A DNA stretch of 58,446 bases, taken from NCBI GenBank assembly GCA_037446915.1, contig JBBIHP010000007.1:1-58446 (forward strand). Direction: 5' to 3'. A program made the position numbers and the translations under genes. Under the pieces are notes generated by a model. The model did no database searches. It saw nothing but the letters and a program-made list of their open reading frames with translations, and was not told the origin of the DNA. The DNA comes from DSXH01 sp037446915 (GTDB lineage: Bacteria; Bacteroidota; Ignavibacteria; Ignavibacteriales; Melioribacteraceae). Positions 17,248 to 25,494 of the stretch are shown one piece after another. Each line of letters starts with the position of its first letter. Position 1 is the first letter of the stretch.

Positions 17248-18939
17248 TTAATACCCCGCTGCCTGTCCATCTTTTCTGGATTCCGATGCACCATAGTAAA
17301 CTTTATTGACCGCATCATATAAAATTGCCTGGTAGCCACCATAGTTGCCAACATCGTAGCGGATTTTATGACCCATCTTAATTAACTCACGTATAACTTC
17401 ATAATCAAAAGCAGACTCAAGACAAACTTCGCCGCCATCGGTCATTTTTTCCCCAGTCGGTTCAGATGATCCTTCGTGAAGAATTCTTGGTGCATCACCG
17501 GCTTCCTGAATATTCATACCGAAATCAATTATGTTCATTATTATCTGAACATGTCCCTGGGGTTGTGTTGCGCCGCCCATAACACCAAAACTTAAAAATG
17601 GTTTTCCATCTTTTGTAACAAATGCCGGAATGATAGTATGAAACGGTCTTTTGTGAGGTTCATAAGTATTAAAATGTCCCTCTTCAAGCATAAACATTTC
17701 CCCGCGATCCTGAAGGACAAAGCCAAGTTTATATGGAGTCATTCCGCTTCCCATTCCCCTGTAATTGCTTTGAATAAGGGAGATCATGTTTCCTTCTTCA
17801 TCGGCAACAGTTAAATAAATTGTGTCCCCCTCGTTTAATGCCGGGTTTCCGGCATCAAATGTTCGTGCGGCGCGGTTATCATTTATAAGTTTTCTTCTCT
17901 GCTCCGCATATTCCTTTGAGATTAATTCCTTAACAGGAATTTTATTGAATTGCGGATCGGCATAAAATTTTGCGCGATCTTCGAAAGCAAGTTTCTTGGC
18001 TTCAACAAAATAATGAATGTGTTCTTTGGAGCCGAACCCGAATTCTTTGACAGGGTATTTTTCGAGAATGTTGAGCATTTGTAATGCCGCTATTCCCTGT
18101 CCGTTTGGAGGTAATTCCCACACATCATAACCACGGTAATTTGTTGAAACCGGTTCAACCCATTCCGATGTATGATCTGCCATATCTTTATAAGATAAAA
18201 ATCCGCCGACTTCTTTCATGTATGAATCAATAACTTTTGCAACTTCACCTTTATAAAAATAATCTCTTCCTTCATTTGCAATTTTTTCATAAGTGTTTGC
18301 TAAATAAATATTGGTCCACATTTCTCCTTTCGCAGGACCTTTTCCATTCTTCATAAAAATTTCTTCGAAGCCGGGAAACCGTTTTAGTGATTGCGCATTT
18401 CTCTGCCAGTAATAAGAAATCAATTCCGATACCGGAAATCCTTCGCGCGCATATTTAATTGCCGGAGCTAAAATTTCTATCATAGAAAGTTTGCCGAATT
18501 TTTTATGCAGCTCGAACCAACCATCCACTGCACCGGGAACACTAACAGGTAATGGTCCTAATGGGGGAACATGTTTAATATTGTTTTTCTTGAAATATTC
18601 TAGAGTTAATGAATAGGGTGATCGTCCGCTTGCATTCAATCCGAATAATTTTTTGTCTTTAGCACTCCATACAATTGCAAAGAGATCGCCGCCAATTCCG
18701 CTTCCTGTTGGTTCCATTAATCCAAGGCATGCGTTTGCTGCAACAGCAGCATCAATTGCACTTCCGCCTTTCTTTAAAATATCCAGTGCAACCTGTGTTG
18801 CAAGGGGTTGACTTGTAGCCGCCATTCCATGTTTTGCAATTACTTCGGAACGTGTTGCAAACTTTTTTCCGGTTATTCTATCCTGACCAAAGTTAATTGT
18901 GTAAATTAATATAAATATTAATAGAATTATTTTTTTCAT
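17248..18939 (-). CDS. ggt: Gamma-glutamyltransferase
   Basis: A 563-residue exported Ntn hydrolase with a signal peptide (MKKIILLIFILIYTINFGQ). The large-subunit start is typical (AKHGMAATSQPLATQVALDIL, GGSAIDAAVAANACLGLMEP, SGIGGDLFAIVW). The autocleavage site and nucleophile should be the Thr in NEGDTIYLTVAD, and the small subunit carries SGMTPYKLGFVLQDRG and GVMGGATQPQGHVQ. The enzyme cleaves glutathione and other gamma-glutamyl compounds in the periplasm. It is monocistronic, between a terminator and a divergent gene. The sequence after Asp-Thr (IYLTVAD) differs slightly from the usual THFSVVD. Confidence 0.94.
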   Translation of the reverse strand: MKKIILLIFILIYTINFGQDRITGKKFATRSEVIAKHGMAATSQPLATQVALDILKKGGSAIDAAVAANACLGLMEPTGSGIGGDLFAIVWSAKDKKLFGLNASGRSPYSLTLEYFKKNNIKHVPPLGPLPVSVPGAVDGWFELHKKFGKLSMIEILAPAIKYAREGFPVSELISYYWQRNAQSLKRFPGFEEIFMKNGKGPAKGEMWTNIYLANTYEKIANEGRDYFYKGEVAKVIDSYMKEVGGFLSYKDMADHTSEWVEPVSTNYRGYDVWELPPNGQGIAALQMLNILEKYPVKEFGFGSKEHIHYFVEAKKLAFEDRAKFYADPQFNKIPVKELISKEYAEQRRKLINDNRAARTFDAGNPALNEGDTIYLTVADEEGNMISLIQSNYRGMGSGMTPYKLGFVLQDRGEMFMLEEGHFNTYEPHKRPFHTIIPAFVTKDGKPFLSFGVMGGATQPQGHVQIIMNIIDFGMNIQEAGDAPRILHEGSSEPTGEKMTDGGEVCLESAFDYEVIRELIKMGHKIRYDVGNYGGYQAILYDAVNKVYYGASESRKDGQAAGY

Positions 18940-19064
18940 GTAAATACCTGTTAAATTTAATAGTAAATTAACTTATTGATTGGAAAAGCTAAAGTGAATT
19001 TTGTAAATAATTAAGGAAAGAATTTTACCGTTTAGATTTTATCACATAAATGACAGGAGGAAAT

Positions 19065-19934
19065 ATGTTGTTCATCATTGCATTAATTGTAGCAGTAGCT
19101 TCTTTCTTTGCTTATAAGAGCATGAGAAAATACGGAAAGTACCAGGAAGCAAGATTTTCCTTGATTGGTTTAGCCGTTGGAATTGTAGTTGCATTCCTAC
19201 AATTATTTACGGTTGTACCCGCTGGTACTGTTGGAGTGGTTGATTTCCTTGGAATGGTAAGCGAGACAACTCTTAAATCTGGCGTAAACTTTGTTAACCC
19301 GATGGCTCGCGTAATAATCTTCAGTACAAAAACCCAGGAGCTTAAAGAAGTTATGAACGTTCCCTCCCAGGAAGGGCAGAATGTTCAGCTTGAGATAAGT
19401 CTATTGTTTTCACTCGATCCTGAAAATGCCTCAAAGATTTATAAAACAGTTGGCGAAAATTATGGGGAAATAATTTTAATTCCACAATTCCGCTCGGTGG
19501 TTAGGGGCACAACTGCAAAGTACGATGCCAAAGCATTATATACTTCTTCGCGAGAAGTTCTTGCTCATGAAATAAGAGACGAATTAGAAAAATTGGTTGG
19601 ACCAAGGGGAATATTAATTGAAGCAGCTCCATTAAGACAGATAGCTTTGCCTCCCGGTCTAACCGCTTCAATCGAGGAAAAGCTTAAAGCCGAACAGGAA
19701 AGTCAAAGAATGCAGTTTGTTCTTGAACGTGAAAAACAGGAAGCCGATAGAAAACGAATTGAGGCAAAGGGAATTGCAGACTTTCAGGATATTGTTGCGC
19801 GCGGTATTAGTCAGCAGCTATTACAATGGAAAGGAATTGAAGCAACCGAGAAGCTTGCCAATTCACCAAACTCCAAAGTGGTTTTAATCGGGGCTGGTAA
19901 GGACGGATTGCCAATAATTTTGGGTAATCAATAA
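19065..19934 (+). CDS. Prohibitin-like SPFH-domain membrane protein
   Basis: A 289-residue protein. Two hydrophobic segments at the N terminus (FIIALIVAVASFFAY, then LIGLAVGIVVAFLQLFTVV) are followed by the SPFH/band-7 domain (AGTVGVVDFLGMVSETTLKSG at its start) and a charged coiled-coil tail (KLKAEQESQRMQFVLEREKQ). Members form ring-like assemblies that scaffold membrane proteases. I take the ATG at 19065 as the start because a perfect AGGAGG lies at 19055-19060; the in-frame ATG at 19050 overlaps that site and would add five residues. A hairpin at 19951-19977 ends the gene. Confidence 0.9.
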   Translation: MLFIIALIVAVASFFAYKSMRKYGKYQEARFSLIGLAVGIVVAFLQLFTVVPAGTVGVVDFLGMVSETTLKSGVNFVNPMARVIIFSTKTQELKEVMNVPSQEGQNVQLEISLLFSLDPENASKIYKTVGENYGEIILIPQFRSVVRGTTAKYDAKALYTSSREVLAHEIRDELEKLVGPRGILIEAAPLRQIALPPGLTASIEEKLKAEQESQRMQFVLEREKQEADRKRIEAKGIADFQDIVARGISQQLLQWKGIEATEKLANSPNSKVVLIGAGKDGLPIILGNQ

Positions 19935-19950
19935 CCATTTTTTGTGCCAA

Positions 19951-19977
19951 AAGTCCGCTTTTATATAAGGCGGACTT
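19951..19977 (+). terminator. Terminator after the SPFH gene
   Basis: The stem AAGTCCGC (19951-19958) pairs with GCGGACTT (19970-19977), followed by TTTCTCTTT. It is 16 bases beyond the stop. Confidence 0.88.
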
Positions 19978-19983
19978 TTTCTC

Positions 19984-20015
19984 TTTAAATAGATGTAATC
20001 ATTTTATTATATTTG
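19984..20015 (+). promoter_or_regulatory. Promoter of the metal cluster, with a near-leaderless start
   Basis: TTTA (19984-19987), 20 bases, then a perfect TATATTTG (20008-20015). The GTG start at 20020 lies only four bases after the box, where transcription should begin, so the first message would be leaderless or nearly so. It fits a transcript running to the 16-bp hairpin at 23132-23173. Confidence 0.6.
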
Positions 20016-20019
20016 CCGC

Positions 20020-20400
20020 GTGAAAAGAGTATTTCAAATATCGTTTGCAATAGTCTATTTATTTCTAACAACCGGATTTACAATTACAGCACACTACTGC
20101 GGCGGAATAGTAAGCGATGTTAGTGTTGTTAGAACCTATGGCGATAAGGATCCGTGCGGCTGCGAAGACTCTTGTGATGACTCCTGCTGCCAGGATGAAG
20201 TACACACAATTAAAATAGCGGACTCGCACAAATTTGAAACAAAGTTCAATCAGACTTCTTTCGAATTAATTATTACAGGATCAGATTCAGGAATTTTTCT
20301 TACACACGATTTTAATGTTAATTTTATCTCCAATAATATTACTTACAACGATTCAAGTCCCCCTGACTTATACATCAACAACTGTTCATTTCTAATCTAA
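20020..20400 (+). CDS. HYC_CC_PP-family exported protein
   Basis: A 126-residue protein with the three signatures that name the family: HYC in ITAHYCGG, a CC pair in DDSCCQDE, and PP in DSSPPDLYINNCSF. A signal peptide or anchor occupies residues 1-24. It is rich in cysteine (CGCEDSCDDSCC), which suggests binding of a soft metal. The start is GTG, preceded by a TATATTTG box and no ribosome-binding site. Downstream lie a periplasmic HMA protein and a TonB receptor, an association I know from Bacteroidota metal loci. The biochemical function of the family is not established. Confidence 0.8.
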   Translation: MKRVFQISFAIVYLFLTTGFTITAHYCGGIVSDVSVVRTYGDKDPCGCEDSCDDSCCQDEVHTIKIADSHKFETKFNQTSFELIITGSDSGIFLTHDFNVNFISNNITYNDSSPPDLYINNCSFLI

Positions 20401-20481
20401 AATTTTTCTCATTCTATTTAATCAAGGGGTGTGGTGTATTCTATCCACATCCATACAAACAAATTTATTAAGGAGACAGCC

Positions 20482-20826
20482 ATGAAAAAGTTCTTTTCAT
20501 TTGTAATAGCAACATTAATTATAGCTTCTGCACTATTAGCACAGGAAGCAAAAGTAATCGAAACAGAATTTAAAGTATTCGGCAATTGCGGTATGTGTAA
20601 AACAAGAATTGAGAAAGCAGTAAAAATGAAAGGAGTTAAATATGCCAAGTGGAATAAAGATACAAAAATGTTAAAAGTAGCTTTCGAATCTTCTGTTGAT
20701 GTCGACTCGCTTCATAAAAGAATTGCAGAAGTTGGACACGATACAGAAAAATTCAAAGCAAATGATGAGGTTTATGCAGCTTTGCCAAAATGCTGTTTAT
20801 ACCGCGATAACCCTAAAACTCATTAA
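20482..20826 (+). CDS. Exported heavy-metal-associated (HMA) domain protein
   Basis: A 114-residue secreted protein: signal peptide (MKKFFSFVIATLIIASALLAQ), then an HMA fold with the metal motif GNCGMCKTRIEKAV (CxxC) and a C-terminal PKCCLYRDN that adds two cysteines. It resembles copper chaperones of the CopZ/Atx1 type placed in the periplasm. AGGAGA at 20471-20476 fixes the ATG at 20482 as the start; a longer reading from 20431 would bury the signal peptide. It lies between the HYC_CC_PP gene and a TonB receptor, so the three probably handle one metal, most likely copper. Confidence 0.88.
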   Translation: MKKFFSFVIATLIIASALLAQEAKVIETEFKVFGNCGMCKTRIEKAVKMKGVKYAKWNKDTKMLKVAFESSVDVDSLHKRIAEVGHDTEKFKANDEVYAALPKCCLYRDNPKTH

Positions 20827-20852
20827 TTATTATTAACTGAAGAAGAAATAAA

Positions 20853-23096
20853 ATGAAACGTAAAATATTTTTATTACTTATAACACTTTTATCGATACAA
20901 ACTTATGCTCAGAATTTGATAACCGGTACAGTAAAAGAGAAAGATGAAAAAGGGAATCTTAAACCATTGATCGGTGCTAATATTATCTGGCAAGGAACAT
21001 CAAAAGGAACTACAACTGATAATAATGGAATTTTTGAAATTGCTGTAACCGGTGAATCAAATACATTGATAATTAGCTTTATCGGTTACAAAACTGAAAA
21101 GATAGTAATTACGGGTCAGCGTAAAATTGAAGTTGTTTTAGAATCCGAATCGAAAGAATTATCCGATGTAGAAGTTGTTGGGCAGCAGAACAGTTCGTTT
21201 CAGGATTACAAGGGAATTGAAAACACAACTATAATGACCAAGAAAGAATTGCAAAAAGCCGCATGCTGCACACTTGCAGAGAGCTTCGAGACAAATCCTT
21301 CAATTGATGTTTCGTTCACCGATGCAATAACCGGTGCCCGGCAAATTGAAATGCTGGGACTTGCCGGAATTTATTCTCAGACTTCGATGGAAGCACTTCC
21401 ATACATTCGCGGTTTGATGTCTAACGTTGGACTCTTTTTTGTGCCCGGAACGTGGATACATGCCATAAATGTTTCTAAAGGGATCGGTTCAGTATCAAAT
21501 GGATTTGAATCGATTACAGGACAGATAGACATTGAAATGCAGAAACCTTTCAACGACAAAGAAGATAAACCGGGATTTTTAAATATTTACGGTGATAATG
21601 AAGAGCGGTTCGAAGGAAATATTAATTACAGGTACAAAGTGAACGATAATTTATCTTCTGTAACTCTTCTGCATGCAAGTTCACGCCAGCACAGAAAGGA
21701 TATTAATTCTGATGCTTTTATAGATATGCCCACATTTAACACATTTAATATAATGCAGCGATGGCAATATCTTTCTTTCGAAGGGTGGGAAAGCCAGTTA
21801 GGATTCCAGCTTGTAAAAGATAAAAAGGAAGGCGGTACTACTAATTTAGAGAGCGGAATACGTCCGGTTTATAAATTCGGCTCAACAAATAAATTCTTTA
21901 ACCTATACGGAAAAACGGGATATGTGTTTCCCGATGAGGAAGGAAAAAGTTTCGGCTTCCAATGGTCCTATAATAATTACAATAATTCATCACACTTCGG
22001 TAATAAATTCTATAGCGGTAATGAAAAAAATCTCTATCTAAATTTTATTTACCAATCGCATTTGTGGAATGATTCTCACATGTTTAGAGCAGGAATGAGT
22101 TTTGTTTACGATGATTTCAAAGAGTCGTTCAATGCAATTGATTACAACAGGATAGAAAGAATACCCGGCGCCTTTGTTGAATACACTTACAAACCAGACA
22201 CTGAGTTATCGGTAGTCGCCGGATTCCGTGCAGATAACCACAATCAGTTTGGAACGTTTTTCACACCAAGAATTCATATACGTTATAGCCCCGATGAAGA
22301 CTGGGTTTTAAGATTGGCTGCCGGAAGAGGTTATAGAACTTCAAATATTTTTGTTGAATACTCATCAAGCTTTGCGAGTTCGCGGTCAATTAATATTATC
22401 CGTTCCAATAATTTTGGATACGGTTTGAATATGGAATCTGCCTGGAATTACGGATTAAATGTTACTTATTATTTCTTGTATGATTACCGCGATGCTACAT
22501 TATCGTTAGATATTTACCGGACTAATTTTGATAAGGTGACTATTGCCGATATAGATTCCGATCCGCGCAAAATCATTTTCTCTTCTGTTGATAATGGCGC
22601 ACACTCTACAAGTTTTCAGGCAGAACTTAATATCGAGCCGGTTCAATTTCTTACTACACGGTTAGCATATAGATTTATTGATGCGCAGCAATTAATTAAT
22701 GGATCCTGGAAAGAAAAACCATTTTCAGCAAAACACCGGGCACTGTTTAATTTAGCCTATTCAAGCCAAAGAGAATCGATGGACGATCCCCAGATGCTTT
22801 ACGATTTAACGGTTCAATGGTTCGGTTCAAAAAGAATCCCTTCAACACAGGGTAATCCGGTAGGTCTTAGAGCAAAATCGAATTCACCTTCTTTCTTTCT
22901 TGTAAATGCACAAGTTACACGTTCATTCTCCGGTTTGTTCGATTTATATATCGGTGTTGAAAATTTATTCGACTTCCGTCAAGCCGATCCTATAATTGAT
23001 CCGGGCAATCCCAACGGTCAGTTCTTTGATGCTTCATTAATCTGGGGACCAATTAGCGGTAGAATGGTTTATGCCGGATTGAGATATAGAATTTAG
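20853..23096 (+). CDS. TonB-dependent receptor, probably for a metal
   Basis: A 747-residue outer-membrane receptor: signal peptide, a carboxypeptidase-regulatory-like domain at residues about 22-100 (GTVKEKDEKGNLKPLIGANI), a plug domain and a 22-strand barrel ending in GLRYRI. The plug region carries an unusual cysteine pair (LQKAACCTLAESFETNPS), followed by GARQIEMLGLAGIYSQ. The gene starts 26 bases after the periplasmic HMA gene, so it belongs to the metal cluster. Copper import, or sensing at the outer membrane, is the simplest proposal; the substrate is not shown by the sequence. Confidence 0.87.
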   Translation: MKRKIFLLLITLLSIQTYAQNLITGTVKEKDEKGNLKPLIGANIIWQGTSKGTTTDNNGIFEIAVTGESNTLIISFIGYKTEKIVITGQRKIEVVLESESKELSDVEVVGQQNSSFQDYKGIENTTIMTKKELQKAACCTLAESFETNPSIDVSFTDAITGARQIEMLGLAGIYSQTSMEALPYIRGLMSNVGLFFVPGTWIHAINVSKGIGSVSNGFESITGQIDIEMQKPFNDKEDKPGFLNIYGDNEERFEGNINYRYKVNDNLSSVTLLHASSRQHRKDINSDAFIDMPTFNTFNIMQRWQYLSFEGWESQLGFQLVKDKKEGGTTNLESGIRPVYKFGSTNKFFNLYGKTGYVFPDEEGKSFGFQWSYNNYNNSSHFGNKFYSGNEKNLYLNFIYQSHLWNDSHMFRAGMSFVYDDFKESFNAIDYNRIERIPGAFVEYTYKPDTELSVVAGFRADNHNQFGTFFTPRIHIRYSPDEDWVLRLAAGRGYRTSNIFVEYSSSFASSRSINIIRSNNFGYGLNMESAWNYGLNVTYYFLYDYRDATLSLDIYRTNFDKVTIADIDSDPRKIIFSSVDNGAHSTSFQAELNIEPVQFLTTRLAYRFIDAQQLINGSWKEKPFSAKHRALFNLAYSSQRESMDDPQMLYDLTVQWFGSKRIPSTQGNPVGLRAKSNSPSFFLVNAQVTRSFSGLFDLYIGVENLFDFRQADPIIDPGNPNGQFFDASLIWGPISGRMVYAGLRYRI

Positions 23097-23131
23097 TGCT
23101 CTATTATTGATGGATGAAAGATTCTGGATAC

Positions 23132-23173
23132 TTGATGCTGGATACTCGATACAATTTGAGTATCCGGCATCAA
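23132..23173 (+). terminator. Strong hairpin after the TonB receptor
   Basis: TTGATGCTGGATACTC (23132-23147) pairs with GAGTATCCGGCATCAA (23158-23173) over 16 positions with a single G-T wobble, followed by AAGTTTTATTTTTG. It lies 35 bases after the receptor stop. Confidence 0.8.
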
Positions 23174-23247
23174 AAGTTTTATTTTTGTAAAAGTGATTTA
23201 ATCAATTATCAAGCATCTTGCATCAAGCAACAAGAATTGAGGTTTAA

Positions 23248-23598
23248 GTGGCGTCGCCTACCAAAATTAAACTACACAAACAAGAGTACCTGGAAGTTAA
23301 TTGGGATAACGGGAAGACTCATAAGTTCCCTCTTAAGTTTCTAAGAGATGAATCACCTGATGCGGGCAATAAAGGAGAAACTATTTTATGGAAACACTAC
23401 GCTCCGCCGCCAAAAGAAAAGGTAAAACCGGAAGGATACGAAATTGAAAAAATTGATCCCGTCGGAAATTATGCCATCCAGATTACATGGAAAGACGGTT
23501 ACAACTTTGGAATTTATTCGTGGGATTTACTTGAAAGACTTGGCGTGTATTTAAGTGTTAGAGAAAATTTACATCAGGATTTTGATCATCATCATTAA
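23248..23598 (+). CDS. DUF971-domain protein
   Basis: A 116-residue protein of the DUF971 / gamma-butyrobetaine-hydroxylase N-terminal-like family: LEVNWDNGKTHKFPLKFLRDESPDA is typical of the first half, and VGNYAIQITWKDGYNFGIYSWDLLERL of the second. The fold is a small metal-linked beta domain found alone or fused to iron-sulfur cluster or dioxygenase proteins; its role is unclear. The start is GTG at 23248 with TGAGG a few bases upstream. The protein ends in a His-rich tail (HQDFDHHH) that may bind a metal. It stands alone between two hairpins. Confidence 0.85.
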   Translation: MASPTKIKLHKQEYLEVNWDNGKTHKFPLKFLRDESPDAGNKGETILWKHYAPPPKEKVKPEGYEIEKIDPVGNYAIQITWKDGYNFGIYSWDLLERLGVYLSVRENLHQDFDHHH

Positions 23599-23606
23599 AT
23601 AAGAAT

Positions 23607-23641
23607 GAGAAAGAGTTTGATACTGTGTATCACTCTTTCTC
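23607..23641. terminator. Hairpin between DUF971 and the TlpA-like gene
   Basis: GAGAAAGAGT plus GATAC (23607-23623, with a 2-base bulge) pairs with GTATC plus ACTCTTTCTC (23627-23641) around a TGT loop. The genes on either side converge on it, so it can serve both. Confidence 0.75.
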
Positions 23642-23657
23642 AAACTTTATAAATCTA

Positions 23658-24245
23658 CTACATTAATTTTTTAATATGATCTTCGTAAGCAGCTTTAGAG
23701 ATTAATCCTTCGTAACTGGCAATAATCTTTCCTTCCTTATCAATTATAAATGAAGTTGGAATTGCTCTTATTCCGCCATACTGCTGATAAACACTTGTAT
23801 TGCCGTAAACTATCGGGTAGTTAATTCCGTAATCTTTTATGAAAGGAACTACATCCGGTTTTGTTTCCTGATCTACCGAAATGCCAATTATTTCAAAACC
23901 TTTTGAACCATACTTCTTTTTTAATTCAACTAAATCCGGAATTCCTTTTCTACAAGGCGGACACCATGTTGCCCAGAAATCCAATATTACAACTTTGCCT
24001 TTATAGTCCGATAACTTTAACTGTTTACCATCGGTTGTAGGTAACGTAAAGTTATAAGCCATAACAGATTTTGTTTGGTTAGCAGGAACATAATTTGGCG
24101 GATACGGACCCTGTTCAGGTTCGCTGCCGGTATTGTTAACAACAAATAAAAGTAAAATTACTCCAACAAAAAATCCGGTATAGATCCAGCTTCTCTGCTT
24201 TTTTGTTAGCCCGCTTCTTTTTTCATTTATTTTCTGATTTTTCAT
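23658..24245 (-). CDS. TlpA/ResA-like membrane-anchored thioredoxin
   Basis: A 195-residue protein with one N-terminal transmembrane helix (YTGFFVGVILLLFVV) and a periplasmic thioredoxin domain. The active site is WATWCPPCRKG, and the cis-proline loop is AIPTSF. The TlpA/ResA branch reduces apocytochrome c cysteines or other exported thiols. It is the last gene of a four-gene redox operon, 48 bases after a DUF1858 gene. A cytochrome maturation role is plausible given the multihaem cytochrome in this window, but that is an inference. Confidence 0.92.
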   Translation of the reverse strand: MKNQKINEKRSGLTKKQRSWIYTGFFVGVILLLFVVNNTGSEPEQGPYPPNYVPANQTKSVMAYNFTLPTTDGKQLKLSDYKGKVVILDFWATWCPPCRKGIPDLVELKKKYGSKGFEIIGISVDQETKPDVVPFIKDYGINYPIVYGNTSVYQQYGGIRAIPTSFIIDKEGKIIASYEGLISKAAYEDHIKKLM

Positions 24246-24293
24246 TTTTTCCTCTGAGTTAGTGGGTTGAAAAATAATAATTCTTATAGACTC

Positions 24294-24527
24294 TCAAAAG
24301 TTATTAACATTATTATTAACCAGCAGGTTCAATTCATTTGTAAAGTTCTCAATTTCTGCATCGCTAAAACCTTTTTCTTTTGCAGCATTTTCAAGCGTTT
24401 CCCATATCGGCTCTCCGCATCTTAAACACCTGATCCCCTTTTCCATAAGGTAAGTTACTGATTCTGGAATTATCTTAACAAGTTCTTCAATTTCAATATC
24501 TCTATTTATTTTCTTCACGCTGCTCAC
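24294..24527 (-). CDS. DUF1858-domain protein
   Basis: A 77-residue protein typical of DUF1858: IEIEELVKIIPESVTYLMEKGIRC, then LRCGEPIWETLENAA, with a CxxC pair in GIRCLRCGE. The family shares a fold with other small redox or cluster-linked proteins; it is often found beside ScdA/hybrid-cluster and redox genes. The start is a GTG at 24527, and an alternative GTG lies at 24518. Its 5' end overlaps the DUF6132 gene by 26 bases, so the two are translationally coupled. The function is unknown. Confidence 0.82.
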   Translation of the reverse strand: MSSVKKINRDIEIEELVKIIPESVTYLMEKGIRCLRCGEPIWETLENAAKEKGFSDAEIENFTNELNLLVNNNVNNF

Positions 24528-24717
24528 TTTTCTTCTTTGATGGCAGAACCAGAATAAAAGCTATTAATGCCCCATAAAATGTTGATATGTATGGGTTGCT
24601 GGTTATAGGACAAGTTCCGCTGTAACAACCTATAAAGTAATAGTAGGAGTAACCTAACAGCGCGCCACCTAAAACAGGTAGTGCTTTTTTTATAATATAT
24701 TGTTTATCTATTTTCAT
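24502..24717 (-). CDS. DUF6132-family small membrane protein
   Basis: A 71-residue protein with two membrane helices (LPVLGGALLGYSYYYFIG and ISTFYGALIAFILVLP) separated by the conserved CYSGTCPITSNPY, a pair of cysteines facing one side of the membrane. It overlaps the upstream disulfide oxidoreductase gene by 4 bases (ATGA) and the downstream DUF1858 gene by 26 bases. The family commonly neighbours rhodanese and thioredoxin genes. I infer a role in passing thiols or sulfur across the membrane; this has not been shown. Confidence 0.85.
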   Translation of the reverse strand: MKIDKQYIIKKALPVLGGALLGYSYYYFIGCYSGTCPITSNPYISTFYGALIAFILVLPSKKKSEQREENK

Positions 24718-25370
24718 ACAGATACACTATTTAATGCTTCTTTAACTTTATCCAGAACCATTTGTTCCGGTGCGGCGCCTTCTATAAATATCGATTCGTT
24801 TATTACTGTTCTGGGCACTCCACGGACATTATATTTATTAGAGAGATGTGGAAACTCGGTTGCTTCAACCATATCACCTTTAATCTTATCATTCAAATAG
24901 GAAAATTTGTGTGCGGTTACAACAGCCTGGGGACAGTAAGGACATGTTGGTGTTACAAAAACCTGCATATGGATATTGCTGTCAATTTTTTTGATTTCGT
25001 TTTCAATTTCTTGTGGAAGTCCTGTATTCCCTGTACCGAGCATTTTAATATCTTCTAATAAAGATGCAAATTCGTACCCGCTTGGAATTCCATAAAATTT
25101 TATTCCGTAATCTTTTCCGTTTTCATCAAGAATAACCGTAGCTGGAATTTTATCAACTCCATATTTTTCGGCATCGGTTTTATCAACAATAAAATTTTTA
25201 ACTTCCAGAGTAATTTTATCAGAAACTTCGATAAGTTCCGAAAGAATTGCCCTTGTTTCTTTGCAATACTGGCATTCTAATTCCTGTGTAAAAAAAATAA
25301 TCTTTACCTTTTTAGTAAGTATTTCGAACTGTTTTTTCAATTCAGCTTTTATATTATCATCAAGATACAT
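24714..25370 (-). CDS. Glutaredoxin-like protein disulfide oxidoreductase (two thioredoxin folds)
   Basis: A 218-residue cytoplasmic protein made of two tandem thioredoxin-like units, each with an active site: ECQYCKE (first) and TCPYCPQ (second), with cis-proline loops DKIPATVI and VRGVPRTVI. The layout matches PDO-type protein disulfide oxidoreductases of archaea and many anaerobes. It can act in a thioredoxin-reductase-coupled thiol system. It is the first gene of the redox operon, overlapping DUF6132 by 4 bases. The CQYC/CPYC pair is the usual active-site split. No signal peptide is present. Confidence 0.9.
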   Translation of the reverse strand: MYLDDNIKAELKKQFEILTKKVKIIFFTQELECQYCKETRAILSELIEVSDKITLEVKNFIVDKTDAEKYGVDKIPATVILDENGKDYGIKFYGIPSGYEFASLLEDIKMLGTGNTGLPQEIENEIKKIDSNIHMQVFVTPTCPYCPQAVVTAHKFSYLNDKIKGDMVEATEFPHLSNKYNVRGVPRTVINESIFIEGAAPEQMVLDKVKEALNSVSV

Positions 25371-25455
25371 TTTTACTCCATTTTTTGAGGAATATGATGT
25401 TGAAACAGAATAAAGGATTCAAACGGATTTGCTTGCTCTTAAAATGACCTTTTGA

Positions 25456-25463
25456 TAGTTTTG
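25456..25463 (+). promoter_or_regulatory. Possible -7 box before the gene at 25495
   Basis: TAGTTTTG matches TAnnTTTG exactly and leaves a leader of about 25 bases containing a GGAG site. No TTTG is found at the right distance upstream, so the support is half of a promoter. Confidence 0.35.
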
Positions 25464-25494
25464 AAACTGAGTTAAGAAATTTCTGGAGACGATT

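Noticed and set aside
23114..23344. 76-codon plus-strand frame before DUF971
   Set aside because: Runs through the terminator hairpin and overlaps DUF971 in another frame; no ribosome-binding site.
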